Positions 8,330 through 17,214 of a DNA stretch of 64,000 bases are shown in pieces. Made by a program: the position numbers and the translations under genes. The stretch is taken from assembly GCA_050260055.1 (NCBI GenBank), contig JBLNBO010000035.1, forward strand, positions 1 to 64,000, written 5' to 3'. The DNA comes from JBLMYQ01 sp050260055 (GTDB lineage Bacteria; Bacillota; Clostridia; Acetivibrionales; UBA4821). A model generated the notes under the pieces. It saw only the letters and a list, made by a program, of their open reading frames with translations, did not search any database and was not told the DNA's origin. Position 1 is the first letter of the stretch. Every line of letters begins with the position of its first letter.

Positions 8330-8765
8330 TAACGAAATGAGATTGGAGTTTTTAAGCAAATCTAGTAATGAAGCGTTTGCCAGAGTAGCGGTCGCGGCTT
8401 TTGCATCACAGCTTGATCCTACTATTGAAGAAATTGCTGATATTAAAACTGCAGTTTCAGAGGCAGTTACAAACTCAATTATACATGGTTATGAAGAAAA
8501 GTTAGGAACAGTGAAAATTTTTGCGGGAATAAAAGATAATACAATAAAAATTGAAATAAGTGATAATGGTAAAGGGATAGATGATTTAGAACTCGCTATG
8601 CAGCCTCTATATACATCAAAGCCTGATATGGAAAGATCAGGAATGGGCTTTACTATTATGGAGAATTTTATGGACAAACTGGAGGTAGAATCCTCGGCTG
8701 AGGAGGGGACCAAGATTGTAATGGAAAAGATAATCCGCAGCAAAACTAAACAGTGTGAAGCTTAA
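8319..8765 (+). CDS. spoIIAB: Anti-sigma F factor SpoIIAB (serine kinase)
   Basis: The 148-residue protein is a GHKL-type kinase that binds sigma F and phosphorylates SpoIIAA. The N box (AVSEAVTNSIIHGY), the G1 box (SDNGKGI) and the G2 segment (RSGMGFTIM) are all present. Length matches the family (about 146). A longer upstream open frame exists, but the ATG at 8319 gives the conserved N-terminus MQYDNEMRLEFLSKS and has a purine-rich site inside the end of spoIIAA, so the longer start is rejected. Confidence 0.95.
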   Translation: MQYDNEMRLEFLSKSSNEAFARVAVAAFASQLDPTIEEIADIKTAVSEAVTNSIIHGYEEKLGTVKIFAGIKDNTIKIEISDNGKGIDDLELAMQPLYTSKPDMERSGMGFTIMENFMDKLEVESSAEEGTKIVMEKIIRSKTKQCEA

Positions 8766-8911
8766 TGTATAAAATATAGGAAAGGTAAAACCGAGTGTTC
8801 ATTGCCAATTATCCATTACTAATTGATTAAATTAAGGGTGAGTTATGACTGCCCTTTAATTTCACCCCTAAATGTAAAAATTAAACAGAAATACCACATA
8901 GAGGAAACAAA

Positions 8912-9646
8912 ATGAGAAATACAACAGATAAAGATATAAAAATATTAATCGAAAAAGCTAAAGAAGGGGATAAAGATGCGCAAGCCATGATTGTAGAAGA
9001 AAATCTTGGCCTTGTTTGGAGTATCGTTAAACGCTTTTTAAATAGGGGATTTGAGCCTGAAGACTTGTTTCAGATTGGGTGTATAGGCTTAATCAAATGT
9101 ATAAAAAAATTTGATGTTTCTTACGGAGTAAAATTCTCAACTTATGCAGTTCCAATGATTTTAGGAGAGATAAAAAGATTTATAAGGGATGACGGAATTA
9201 TAAAGGTAAGCAGAAGCATCAAGGAAATTTCGTCCAGGGTTAGAATTACAAAGGAGGTTATGGCTAAGGAATTGGGTAGAGAGCCTTCTATAAATGAAAT
9301 TGCAGAAAGAATGAAACTTAAAACTGATGATATTATTATTGCAATGGATGTATCGTATATTCCTGAATCGTTAAACGATACTGCCTATGAGGGAGATGAA
9401 AAGAATATTGAGCTGATTGATATGCTAAGCTCTAGCCAGAAAGGAATTGATTTAGAAGATAGGATTGCGTTGAAACAGCTGTTAATGGAGATGGATAACC
9501 GGGAAAGGCAGATTATTGTTTTGCGATACTTTAAAGAAAAAACACAGTCGCAAGTTGCAGTTATGCTTGGAATTTCACAGGTACAAGTATCCAGGATTGA
9601 AAAAAAAATATTAACAAATATGAGAAAAAAGATTCTAGAAGGATAA
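8912..9646 (+). CDS. sigF: RNA polymerase sigma-F factor, forespore-specific
   Basis: The 244-residue sigma-70 family protein has region 2 (EENLGLVWSIVKRFLNRG ... DLFQIGCIGLIK), region 3 (LGREPSINEIAERM) and a region 4 helix-turn-helix (QSQVAVMLGISQVQVSRIEK). Together with SpoIIAA and SpoIIAB it forms the early forespore switch. In most relatives spoIIAB and sigF abut; here 146 bp separate them, containing an imperfect hairpin and a weak TTGACAATT-like trace. The start ATG follows GAGGAAACAAA. Confidence 0.93.
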   Translation: MRNTTDKDIKILIEKAKEGDKDAQAMIVEENLGLVWSIVKRFLNRGFEPEDLFQIGCIGLIKCIKKFDVSYGVKFSTYAVPMILGEIKRFIRDDGIIKVSRSIKEISSRVRITKEVMAKELGREPSINEIAERMKLKTDDIIIAMDVSYIPESLNDTAYEGDEKNIELIDMLSSSQKGIDLEDRIALKQLLMEMDNRERQIIVLRYFKEKTQSQVAVMLGISQVQVSRIEKKILTNMRKKILEG

Positions 9647-9714
9647 GATTGTACTTTTTAACAAATAATATTTTTAGTTTTCAATTGCACGTTATTTTAG
9701 GTGGTGAGCAAGAT

Positions 9715-9885
9715 ATGGATCCAATGGACAGAAGAAAACAATTAATTGCTGGAGCGATAATATTTTTTGCTGTCCTGGCAGCTGTAATTTGCTTTTATTT
9801 TATAATCTTTAAGGCTAATAAAATTCCTAGCAAAGGAATATATGTTGAGTCTTTTAAAACTATTGCCATTTCTGAATTCCGTTAA
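9715..9885 (+). CDS. Small single-pass membrane protein of unknown function
   Basis: A 56-residue protein with one strong transmembrane segment at about 11-31 (LIAGAIIFFAVLAAVICFYF) and a short outside or inside tail containing a basic patch. I chose the ATG at 9715, behind AGGTGGTGAGC, over the longer frame from 9649 whose extra N-terminus overlaps that ribosome binding site. It starts 68 bp after sigF and reads the same way, so it may be co-transcribed with the spoIIA operon. No family recognised. Confidence 0.55.
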   Translation: MDPMDRRKQLIAGAIIFFAVLAAVICFYFIIFKANKIPSKGIYVESFKTIAISEFR

Positions 9886-9999
9886 ACCTGTTATTTCCCG
9901 AAAATTTTGTTATAATATAAAAGCAATAGATGACTTTATTGTTTTTATCGGACAACTTATTACTAATAATTGGTTACTAATATTAAAGGCAGGTACATA

Positions 10000-11298
10000 A
10001 TGAAAAAGGTTGCTTTTCATACACTCGGTTGTAAGGTTAATCAATATGAAACGCAGGCAATGGCGGAAATGTTTATACAGGCAGGTTATGAAATTGTTGA
10101 TTTTGAAGAACCTTCGGATGTATATGTAATAAATACATGTACTGTTACAAGTTTTGGTGATAAAAAATCCAGGCAGATTATAAGAAGGGCAAATAGAATC
10201 AACCCTAAGGCGATAATTGCTGTAACTGGATGCTATGCGCAGATTTCTCCTAAAGAAGCTTCTGAAATTGAAGGGGTTTCTGTTGTTGTGGGAACGAAAA
10301 GCAGAAATAAAATTGTAGAATTAGTTGAAGAAGCTTTTGAAGGAAAAAAGCAATCTGTGGTTTCAAATATAATGCACCAGAAAGATTTTGAAGAAAATGG
10401 ATTTATTTCTTACAGCGAAAATACCAGGGCTTTTATAAAAATTCAAGAAGGCTGTCAGGATTTTTGCAGTTACTGTATAATTCCATATGCTCGAGGCCCT
10501 GTGAGAAGCAGGCTGCCAGAGAATATAGTTAAGGAAGTAAATAAGCTAGCAGACAATGGCTTTAAAGAGATTGTCTTAACTGGAATAAATATTAACTCCT
10601 ACGGCAAAGATATCGAAGGAGTTAATTTGATTGAATTGATTGAAAAGATTACAAAAATTGATGATATCAAAAGGATAAGGCTAGGCTCAATAAATCCTGA
10701 CCGGATTACTAAGGATTTTATAGATGTTATTAAGAAAAATAAAAAGATGTGTCCTCATTTTCATATTTCTTTGCAAAGCGGTTCGGATTCTGTTTTAAAA
10801 AGAATGAATAGAAAATATTCGGTATCTAATTTTGAAGGCAGAATAAACTTATTACGGGAAAACATTCCGGATGTTTCTATCACTACGGATATCATGGTTG
10901 GATTTCCTGGAGAAACACAAGAAGAATTTGAAGAAACATATAACTTTTTAAATAAAATATCTTTAACGAGAATGCATGTGTTTAAATATTCACCAAGAAA
11001 AGGAACGCCAGCTGCCTCATTTGAAAATCAGATTAGTCCGTGTGAAAAGGAAAACCGCAGCAATGCGTTGCTGGATTTATCTGAAAAGAAGGAAAAAGAT
11101 TTTTATATAAAGTTTTTATCTAAACAAATGGAAGTGTTTTTTGAGCAGGAGCATTCTGCTAAAGAAGGATTAATAGAAGGCCATACAGGCAATTTCATAA
11201 AGGTTGTTGCAAAAGCACCAAAAGAATTGGTTGGCACATTTGAAAATATTACGATTGAAGCAGTTGATAAGGGATTTGTGATAGGTAGGATTAGATAA
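10000..11298 (+). CDS. mtaB: tRNA t6A37 methylthiotransferase MtaB
   Basis: This 432-residue radical SAM enzyme converts t6A37 to ms2t6A37 in ANN-decoding tRNAs. It has the N-terminal methylthiotransferase domain (FHTLGCKVNQYETQ with its Cys; further Cys in NTCTV and TGCYAQ), the radical SAM CxxxCxxC motif (CQDFCSYC, near residue 150) and a C-terminal TRAM-like domain. The ATG at 10000 follows AAAGGCAGGT; the upstream TTG extension is not conserved-looking. A TATAAT with upstream TG at 9911-9916 may be its -10 element. Confidence 0.93.
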   Translation: MKKVAFHTLGCKVNQYETQAMAEMFIQAGYEIVDFEEPSDVYVINTCTVTSFGDKKSRQIIRRANRINPKAIIAVTGCYAQISPKEASEIEGVSVVVGTKSRNKIVELVEEAFEGKKQSVVSNIMHQKDFEENGFISYSENTRAFIKIQEGCQDFCSYCIIPYARGPVRSRLPENIVKEVNKLADNGFKEIVLTGININSYGKDIEGVNLIELIEKITKIDDIKRIRLGSINPDRITKDFIDVIKKNKKMCPHFHISLQSGSDSVLKRMNRKYSVSNFEGRINLLRENIPDVSITTDIMVGFPGETQEEFEETYNFLNKISLTRMHVFKYSPRKGTPAASFENQISPCEKENRSNALLDLSEKKEKDFYIKFLSKQMEVFFEQEHSAKEGLIEGHTGNFIKVVAKAPKELVGTFENITIEAVDKGFVIGRIR

Positions 11299-11305
11299 AG
11301 CTATA

Positions 11306-11334
11306 TTGAAAAAAATGCTAAAATGGGGTAGAAT
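11306..11334 (+). promoter_or_regulatory. Promoter of gap
   Basis: TTGAAA (11306-11311) and TAGAAT (11329-11334) with 17 bp between them lie about 60 bp upstream of the gap start codon. Each hexamer differs from the sigma-A consensus by one base. Confidence 0.6.
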
Positions 11335-11392
11335 CATTACGTTGGAAAATAAAAACAATAAAATATAAAAGTTTTAAGGAGGTAAGTGTATT

Positions 11393-12406
11393 ATGGCAGT
11401 TAAAGTTGGTATTAATGGATTTGGACGTATTGGAAGGCATGCATTCAAGGTTATGCTACAAAAATATCCCAATGATATAGAGGTTGTTGGAATCAATGAT
11501 TTGACTGATGCTCCAACTCTTGCACATCTTTTGAAATATGATTCGATTTTTGGCAAATTCAATGGAGAGGTTTCCACAAAAGATAATACCCTTATAGTTA
11601 ACGGAAAAGAAATTAAAATCTATGCGGAAAAAGACCCTGCGAATCTCCCATGGGGAAGTCTTGGCGCAGACATAATTCTTGAATCAACCGGATTCTTTAC
11701 TGTAAAAGAAAAAGCTGAAGCTCATATAAAAGCAGGTGCAAAGAAGGTGTTGATTTCAGCTCCTGCTACTAACGAAGATATAACGATAGTTCTTGGTGTT
11801 AATGAAGATAAATATGACCCTGCTAAGCATCATGTAATTTCAAATGCATCTTGTACAACAAACTGTCTTGCTCCTTTTGCAAAGGTTATTCTTGATAACT
11901 TTGGTATTAAAGCGGGATTAATGACTACAATTCATGCATACACAAACGACCAGAAGATACTTGACCTTCCACATAGTGATTTAAGAAGAGCAAGAGCTGC
12001 TGGATTATCAATGATTCCTACAAAGACAGGAGCTGCAAAAGCTGTTTCCTTGGTTCTTCCAGAACTTGAAGGAAAATTCAACGGCTATGCTTTGAGGGTT
12101 CCAACACCTACAGTTTCTGTTGTTGATATGGTTATAACTACAGAAAAACCGGTTACAAAAGATGCTGTTAATGCGGCATTCAAATCAGCTTCTGAAGGTG
12201 CTATGAAAGGTATATTAGGATATAGCGAGGAGCCATTGGTTTCTGTTGATTACAAAGGAGATACAAGGTCTTCAATAGTTGACGCTCTTTCCACAATGGT
12301 TATGGGAGATACAATGCTCAAGGTTGTTTCGTGGTATGATAATGAATGGGGTTATTCCAATAGGATAGCAGATCTGATTGACTTCATGGCCAAAAAAGGT
12401 CTGTAG
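11393..12406 (+). CDS. gap: Glyceraldehyde-3-phosphate dehydrogenase (glycolytic)
   Basis: The 337-residue enzyme oxidises and phosphorylates glyceraldehyde 3-phosphate using NAD. The Rossmann start VKVGINGFGRIGR, the catalytic Cys in SNASCTTNCLAP (near residue 152), the His of TTIHAYTNDQ and the C-terminal SWYDNEWGYS are all present. The Asp in GINDLTD fits NAD preference. ATG start behind AAGGAGGT. It has its own promoter and opens the lower glycolysis cluster, but a 422 bp gap with a terminator follows it, so it may be transcribed alone as well as with neighbours. Confidence 0.97.
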   Translation: MAVKVGINGFGRIGRHAFKVMLQKYPNDIEVVGINDLTDAPTLAHLLKYDSIFGKFNGEVSTKDNTLIVNGKEIKIYAEKDPANLPWGSLGADIILESTGFFTVKEKAEAHIKAGAKKVLISAPATNEDITIVLGVNEDKYDPAKHHVISNASCTTNCLAPFAKVILDNFGIKAGLMTTIHAYTNDQKILDLPHSDLRRARAAGLSMIPTKTGAAKAVSLVLPELEGKFNGYALRVPTPTVSVVDMVITTEKPVTKDAVNAAFKSASEGAMKGILGYSEEPLVSVDYKGDTRSSIVDALSTMVMGDTMLKVVSWYDNEWGYSNRIADLIDFMAKKGL

Positions 12407-12626
12407 CACATGATAAGCGGCGTATTGCGTTGTACTCCAAACGCTAGCGTGTGATACTTTCAAAGACTTTCATCAGAAGAGGGTGACAGGATGCGCAGTT
12501 CATCCGTCATGCAGGGGGAATGCCCCCTATGAGTGACCAAGCTTCTAACGCACTACAGATGAACATATGAGGATAATAAGTGGCGTCTAGTGTTGGCAAA
12601 ATGAATTTTAACCTTTATTAATAAAA
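12407..12626. other. GC-richer hairpin-bearing spacer between gap and pgk paralogue
   Basis: This part of the intergenic space is richer in G+C than its surroundings. It shows GGATG/CATCC (about 12490-12506) and AGGGGG/CCCCCT (about 12513-12528) hairpins, and two imperfect direct copies of ATAAGYGGCGT near 12414 and 12577 at its ends. No convincing ORF. It could be a non-coding RNA, an attenuating leader or the remnant of a small mobile repeat. Confidence 0.35.
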
Positions 12627-12667
12627 TAAAAAAGCTCGGGAAAATTAAAAATTTCCGGGCTTTTTTT
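12627..12667 (+). terminator. Rho-independent terminator after gap
   Basis: AAAGCTCGGGAAA pairs with TTTCCGGGCTTT across a short A-rich loop and is followed by a run of T. Confidence 0.8.
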
Positions 12668-12834
12668 ATTCTTTGGCTTGAAGAGTTCAATTAAAAGTAA
12701 TAAAATATTTTAGGTTTAGAAGTTCGTAAATTGGTTCTGGTTTTATTAAACTGGGAAGGAAGTGGTTTTTACTCGCAATTTACTGTTAAGTTTCTTCGAA
12801 TGAAATAACAGGATGGACAAAAGGAGGGATGTTT

Positions 12835-14043
12835 ATGGTAAAAGACGGTCACTATAGCCAATTTAATCTTTATGGGAAAAGTGTAATTTTTCGCTGCGAT
12901 TTTAACGTGCCTATTGGGAAAAAGCCTGAATCCGGCGAGTATGTGGTTATGGATGATGAAAGAATTACTGCGGTAATTCCTGGGCTTAAGGAATTAATCA
13001 GCCAGGGTGCAAAAGTAATCCTTATGTCTCACCTCGGCCGGAATAAAGAGATTAAAAAGGCCGAGGATAAAAAGAGATTTAGCCTTAAACCGGTTGCAGA
13101 TATGATTTCTGGTTATATTGGTGCGGAAGTGAAACTTGCCGAGGGCATCGCTGATGCGAAAAAGCTTATAGCGCAAATGAATAATGGCGATGTTATTATG
13201 CTTGAAAATCTCAGGTACAACGCCGGAGAGGAAATTAACAGCTATAACTATGCGAAAAGTCTGGCAAGCCTCGGGGAAGTTTATATCAATAATGCATTCG
13301 GTACGGCTCACAGGAAACACTCTTCAACCTATACAATAGCACAATTTGTTGAAAGAGCATATCTTGGGGATCTGATGGTTAAGGAAGCTGAAAAATTGGA
13401 CACAGTTTTATACTCCACTGATAATCCAAAGGTGGCAATCCTGGGCGGTAAAAAGATTTCAGACAAACTGGGAGTTTTAAAGAATCTGATGGCGAAAATG
13501 GATGCCGTGCTTATTGGAGGCGGAATGGCAAATACATTTCTCAAGGCTTTGGATTATCAAATCGGGAATTCGCTTTATGAACCGAAACAAATCAAAAATG
13601 CAAAAGCCGTATTGAATAACGGCAAAAAATTAGGTGTTGAAATTATATTGCCGGTTGATGTGGTTATCGCAAAGTCTAACTCGGAAGATGCAGAAATTAA
13701 AATAGTAAGCGTTGACCAGATACCCGAAGGATGGATGATTCTTGACATCGGCCCAAAGACGGTAAAACTTTTTACTCAAAGAGTTAAAAAAGCACACATC
13801 ATAATATGGAATGGCCCGATGGGTGTCTTTGAGATACCTGCATTTGCTCAAGGTACAAATGGTATTGTAAAAGCTGTTGCGGCAAACAGGAAAGCATTTT
13901 CTGTTGTTGGCGGCGGAGAAAGTGTTCAAGCAGTTAAGGATTATGGCAAAATCGGAAATATAAATCTTTGTACTGGAGGTACAGCGGCCCTGGAATATTT
14001 GGAAGGCAAATACCTTCCGGGATTTGAGGCTTGTGATGGCTAA
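12835..14043 (+). CDS. Phosphoglycerate kinase paralogue (divergent copy)
   Basis: The 402-residue protein is a full-length phosphoglycerate kinase by fold and motifs: FRCDFNVP, the substrate residues of SHLGR, LENLRYN, FGTAHRKHSS, GGGMANTFLK and WNGPMGVFE. It differs from the second copy (16027-17214) in the nucleotide loops: GGGES for GGGDS and CTGGTAALEY for STGGGASLEF. All 3-phosphoglycerate-binding Arg/His residues I can locate are kept, so it is likely active or only modestly altered. I chose the ATG at 12835 (7 bp after AGGAGG) over the ATG at 12829, which touches the ribosome binding site. Closed by its own terminator, so it is a separate unit within the cluster. Confidence 0.85.
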   Translation: MVKDGHYSQFNLYGKSVIFRCDFNVPIGKKPESGEYVVMDDERITAVIPGLKELISQGAKVILMSHLGRNKEIKKAEDKKRFSLKPVADMISGYIGAEVKLAEGIADAKKLIAQMNNGDVIMLENLRYNAGEEINSYNYAKSLASLGEVYINNAFGTAHRKHSSTYTIAQFVERAYLGDLMVKEAEKLDTVLYSTDNPKVAILGGKKISDKLGVLKNLMAKMDAVLIGGGMANTFLKALDYQIGNSLYEPKQIKNAKAVLNNGKKLGVEIILPVDVVIAKSNSEDAEIKIVSVDQIPEGWMILDIGPKTVKLFTQRVKKAHIIIWNGPMGVFEIPAFAQGTNGIVKAVAANRKAFSVVGGGESVQAVKDYGKIGNINLCTGGTAALEYLEGKYLPGFEACDG

Positions 14044-14048
14044 AATGC

Positions 14049-14095
14049 AAAAAAAAACGAGCGATGATTCAATCAGATCATCGCTCGTTTTTTTT
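14049..14095 (+). terminator. Strong rho-independent terminator after pgk paralogue
   Basis: AACGAGCGATGAT and ATCATCGCTCGTT form a 13 bp stem with an A-run before and a T-run after it. Confidence 0.88.
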
Positions 14096-14284
14096 CTAAT
14101 ATTTAATTGGGAATTTATCTCTTTTTTTTATATCGTCAAAAGTATATAATATTTTTCGGAGATAGCATCATACTATTTCATAGAAACGATATTTCTATCC
14201 TCAAAACATTTCAAAAGGCTCATATTATCCTAAACATTAAAATTTGTAAAGCTGCTAAAGAAAAAAGACTAAAGGAGGAGAACC

Positions 14285-15991
14285 ATGAAAAAAACATTTA
14301 AATTTATATTTATAACAGCAATATTATTAAGCTTGAGTATCAATACATATGCATTTTCAGATATGATGGTTGAAAAGTTTCGAGGCACAGAAGATATCAT
14401 ATTATATTTAAATAGTCCAAAGGCATTTGTAGGTGGAAATGAAACAGTAGTTGATTCTTCAAATCATAAGGTTTTTCCAGTACTAATTCAGAATAGTACA
14501 CTGATTCCATTAAGATTTGTTGCAGAGAACCTTAAAGCGCAAGTAAAATGGGACGAAAAAATGAATATGGCTGCCGTTATACTCGGTAGTAAAGAAATAA
14601 AAATCAAATCAGGAAGTACAAGTATGTTAGTAAATGGCAAGGAGTCAAAGTTAAGTGTTCCTGCAAAAGATATAGAGAATAGATTATTTATTCCGCTAAG
14701 AGCAGTGGTAGAGGCTTTTGGCAAAAAAGTTTTCTGGGATGACAGAGGGCTTATAATAATAAGCGATAGAGAAAAACCACTAGATAGCAATAAAGATATT
14801 TTAGAAGTTTTACTAGAAAAATACGATATAGTTGGCAGCTTTAATGATGAAGGATTATCACTTGTTAGTAATGATAATAAGAAATATGGCTTTATAGATT
14901 CGACAGGAACGCTGATAGTAGAATATAAATATGACGATACAAGCCTTTTTCCTTTTGAGGGTTTTTCAGATGTTGAAAAAGATGGAAAGTGGGGATTTAT
15001 AGATAATAAGGGGAAGGAAATAACCGAATTAAAATATGATGAAGTAGACTCCTTTAAAGAGGGAGTAGCTGCTGTTAAGAAAAATGGCAAATGGGGATTT
15101 ATAGATAGAACAGGAAAAGAAATAACAGAATTAAAATATGACGAAGTAAACAGCTTTTGTGAAGGGACAACAGTTGTTAGAAAAGAAAAAAACTGGATGT
15201 TGATAAATAATGCCGGAAAAGAAGTAATGCAGCTTAATTATGATAAGGTTGAGCTTTCTAATGATGGAGTATGGATTGTTAGTAAAAATGGAAAGTATGG
15301 ATTTATAGATAGTACAGGAAAAGAAGTAATAAAACTTGAATATGATTCAGCTGAGTGTTTCCAAGAAGGGTTTTCAATAGTTAGTAAAAATAGAAAATAT
15401 GGATTTATAGACAGAACAGGAAAGCCAATAACAAAATTAGATTATGATTCAGCCGAAGACTTTGATGGAGGTAGTGCTATTGGAAAAAGAGGAAGTCAAA
15501 TTTATAGGATTGATACAAATGGAAGAGAATTTATTCAAGAAGAAAGCTTTATAGAAGGAGAAATAAAAATGATAAATATAAAAACAGATAAAGGTAATAT
15601 TAAATTAGAAGTATATCCAGAACTAATGCCTATAACTACAGAAAACTTTTTAGGTCTTGTTAAAAATAGTTTCTATGATGGATTAAAATTCCACAGAGTT
15701 GAGGATTGGGTAATACAGGGAGGAGACCCAAGGGGCAATGGCACAGGCGGGTCAGATAAAACTATAAAGCTTGAAACTAATAGTAAATTAAAAAATATCC
15801 GCGGTGCAGTTGCAATGGCAAGGTCTTCTGATCCTGATTCGGCAAGCTCGCAATTCTATATTTTAAAGACAGATGCTTCATGGTTAGATGGAAGCTATGC
15901 TGTTTTTGGAAATGTTGTGGAAGGTATGGATGTAGTTGATAGCATAGCTGTAAACGATAAAATGATTAAGGTGGAAGAATTAACTGAGTAG
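14285..15991 (+). CDS. Exported copper-amine-oxidase-N / WG-repeat / cyclophilin fusion protein
   Basis: The 568-residue protein starts with a Sec signal peptide (cleavage likely after TYA, near 23). Residues ~40-160 match the copper amine oxidase N-terminal-like domain (LIPLRFVAENL ... FIPLRAVVEAFG). Residues ~185-420 hold about seven WG-type repeats (KWGFID/KYGFID with intervening YD). Residues ~425-568 are a cyclophilin-type peptidyl-prolyl isomerase: FHRV, IQGGDPRGNGTGG, SSQFYI, YAVFGNVVEG. Together this suggests a surface or envelope-associated folding factor. ATG follows AAAGGAGGAG. It lies 35 bp upstream of pgk and may be co-transcribed with the glycolytic genes. Domain calls are firm; the role is unknown. 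Confidence 0.85.
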   Translation: MKKTFKFIFITAILLSLSINTYAFSDMMVEKFRGTEDIILYLNSPKAFVGGNETVVDSSNHKVFPVLIQNSTLIPLRFVAENLKAQVKWDEKMNMAAVILGSKEIKIKSGSTSMLVNGKESKLSVPAKDIENRLFIPLRAVVEAFGKKVFWDDRGLIIISDREKPLDSNKDILEVLLEKYDIVGSFNDEGLSLVSNDNKKYGFIDSTGTLIVEYKYDDTSLFPFEGFSDVEKDGKWGFIDNKGKEITELKYDEVDSFKEGVAAVKKNGKWGFIDRTGKEITELKYDEVNSFCEGTTVVRKEKNWMLINNAGKEVMQLNYDKVELSNDGVWIVSKNGKYGFIDSTGKEVIKLEYDSAECFQEGFSIVSKNRKYGFIDRTGKPITKLDYDSAEDFDGGSAIGKRGSQIYRIDTNGREFIQEESFIEGEIKMINIKTDKGNIKLEVYPELMPITTENFLGLVKNSFYDGLKFHRVEDWVIQGGDPRGNGTGGSDKTIKLETNSKLKNIRGAVAMARSSDPDSASSQFYILKTDASWLDGSYAVFGNVVEGMDVVDSIAVNDKMIKVEELTE

Positions 15992-16026
15992 TAAATATTA
16001 AAAATAAATTAGGGAGGTATATAAAA

Positions 16027-17214
16027 TTGCTTAACAAGAAAACAATTGAAGATATCAGTGTAAATGGTAAAAGAGTGTTTGTAAGATGCGATTTTAATGT
16101 TCCACAAGATGAGAACGGTAATATTACCGATGATAGAAGAATCGAGGGAGCACTCCCTACTATCAATTACCTTATCAAGAATAGTGCAAAAGTTATTCTA
16201 TGTTCACATCTGGGAAGACCAAAGGGAGAATTTAATATGAAGTACAGCCTTGCACCAGTTGCTAAAAGACTTGGAGAATTATTAAACAAAAATGTAATTC
16301 TTGCAAAGGATGTTATCGGAGAAAGTGCAAAGGCTTGTGTTTTGAATATGCAGGATGGAGATGTTGTTCTTCTTGAAAATGTCAGATTCCATAAAGAAGA
16401 AGAGGCAAATGACCCGGAATTTGCAAAACAGCTTGCAAGTTTAGCGGAAGTTTTCGTGAATGATGCTTTTGGTACTGCTCATAGAGCGCATGCCTCCACA
16501 GCTGGAATTGCTGATTATTTACCAGCAGTTGCAGGATATTTAATCAAAAAAGAGATTGACTTTATGGGTAAAGCATTATCTTCCCCAGATAGGCCATTTG
16601 TTTCAATACTTGGAGGAGCAAAGGTTTCTGATAAAATCGGTGTCATAGAAAACCTGATTGATAAAGTTGATACTTTAATAATTGGCGGCGGAATGGCATA
16701 TACATTCCTTAAGGCACAAGGCTATGGAGTAGGAACTTCAATATGTGAGTTAGATAAGGTTGATTTGGCAAAAGGATTGCTTGAAAAAGCAAAAAACAAA
16801 GGAGTTAAACTTCTTTTGCCTTCTGAAACAGTTGTTGGGAAAGAATTTAAGGCTGATACGGAAAATAAAGTTGTAAAGTCAACTGAGATTCCTGATGGCT
16901 GGATGGGTCTTGATATTGGCCCTGCAAGTATAAAAGAATTTTCAGCAGAAATTGCAAAAGCTAAAACAGTAGTTTGGAATGGACCTATGGGGGTATTTGA
17001 AATGCCTGCTTTTGCAGTAGGAACAAAGGCTATTGCTACTGCTGTTGCCGACTCTGATTCTGTAAGTATTATTGGAGGCGGAGATTCAGCTGCGGCTGTA
17101 GAACAAATGGGATTAGCCGACCGTATGACTCATATTTCCACTGGTGGAGGAGCTTCACTAGAATTTTTGGAAGGAAAGGAGCTGCCTGGAATTGTCTGCT
17201 TACAAGATAAATAG
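16027..17214 (+). CDS. pgk: Phosphoglycerate kinase
   Basis: The 395-residue enzyme transfers phosphate from 1,3-bisphosphoglycerate to ADP. All standard motifs are canonical: VRCDFNVPQD, SHLGRPKG, LENVRFHKEEE, FGTAHRAHAST, GGAKVSDK, GGGMAYTFLK, VWNGPMGVFE, GGGDSAAAVE and STGGGASLEFLEGK. Start is TTG behind AGGGAGGT, with no ATG in a suitable place. Its end overlaps tpiA by 23 bp. This is the presumed housekeeping copy because it lies in the compact pgk-tpiA-gpmI-eno run and keeps every consensus residue. Confidence 0.97.
   Translation: MLNKKTIEDISVNGKRVFVRCDFNVPQDENGNITDDRRIEGALPTINYLIKNSAKVILCSHLGRPKGEFNMKYSLAPVAKRLGELLNKNVILAKDVIGESAKACVLNMQDGDVVLLENVRFHKEEEANDPEFAKQLASLAEVFVNDAFGTAHRAHASTAGIADYLPAVAGYLIKKEIDFMGKALSSPDRPFVSILGGAKVSDKIGVIENLIDKVDTLIIGGGMAYTFLKAQGYGVGTSICELDKVDLAKGLLEKAKNKGVKLLLPSETVVGKEFKADTENKVVKSTEIPDGWMGLDIGPASIKEFSAEIAKAKTVVWNGPMGVFEMPAFAVGTKAIATAVADSDSVSIIGGGDSAAAVEQMGLADRMTHISTGGGASLEFLEGKELPGIVCLQDK

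Noticed and set aside
12835..14043. pgk paralogue as pseudogene
   Set aside because: The frame is complete, the substrate residues are kept, and it has a strong ribosome binding site and terminator.
14107..14301. 64-codon frame before the exported fusion gene
   Set aside because: Low-complexity translation, poor start context, and it overlaps the well-supported start at 14285; treated as leader.
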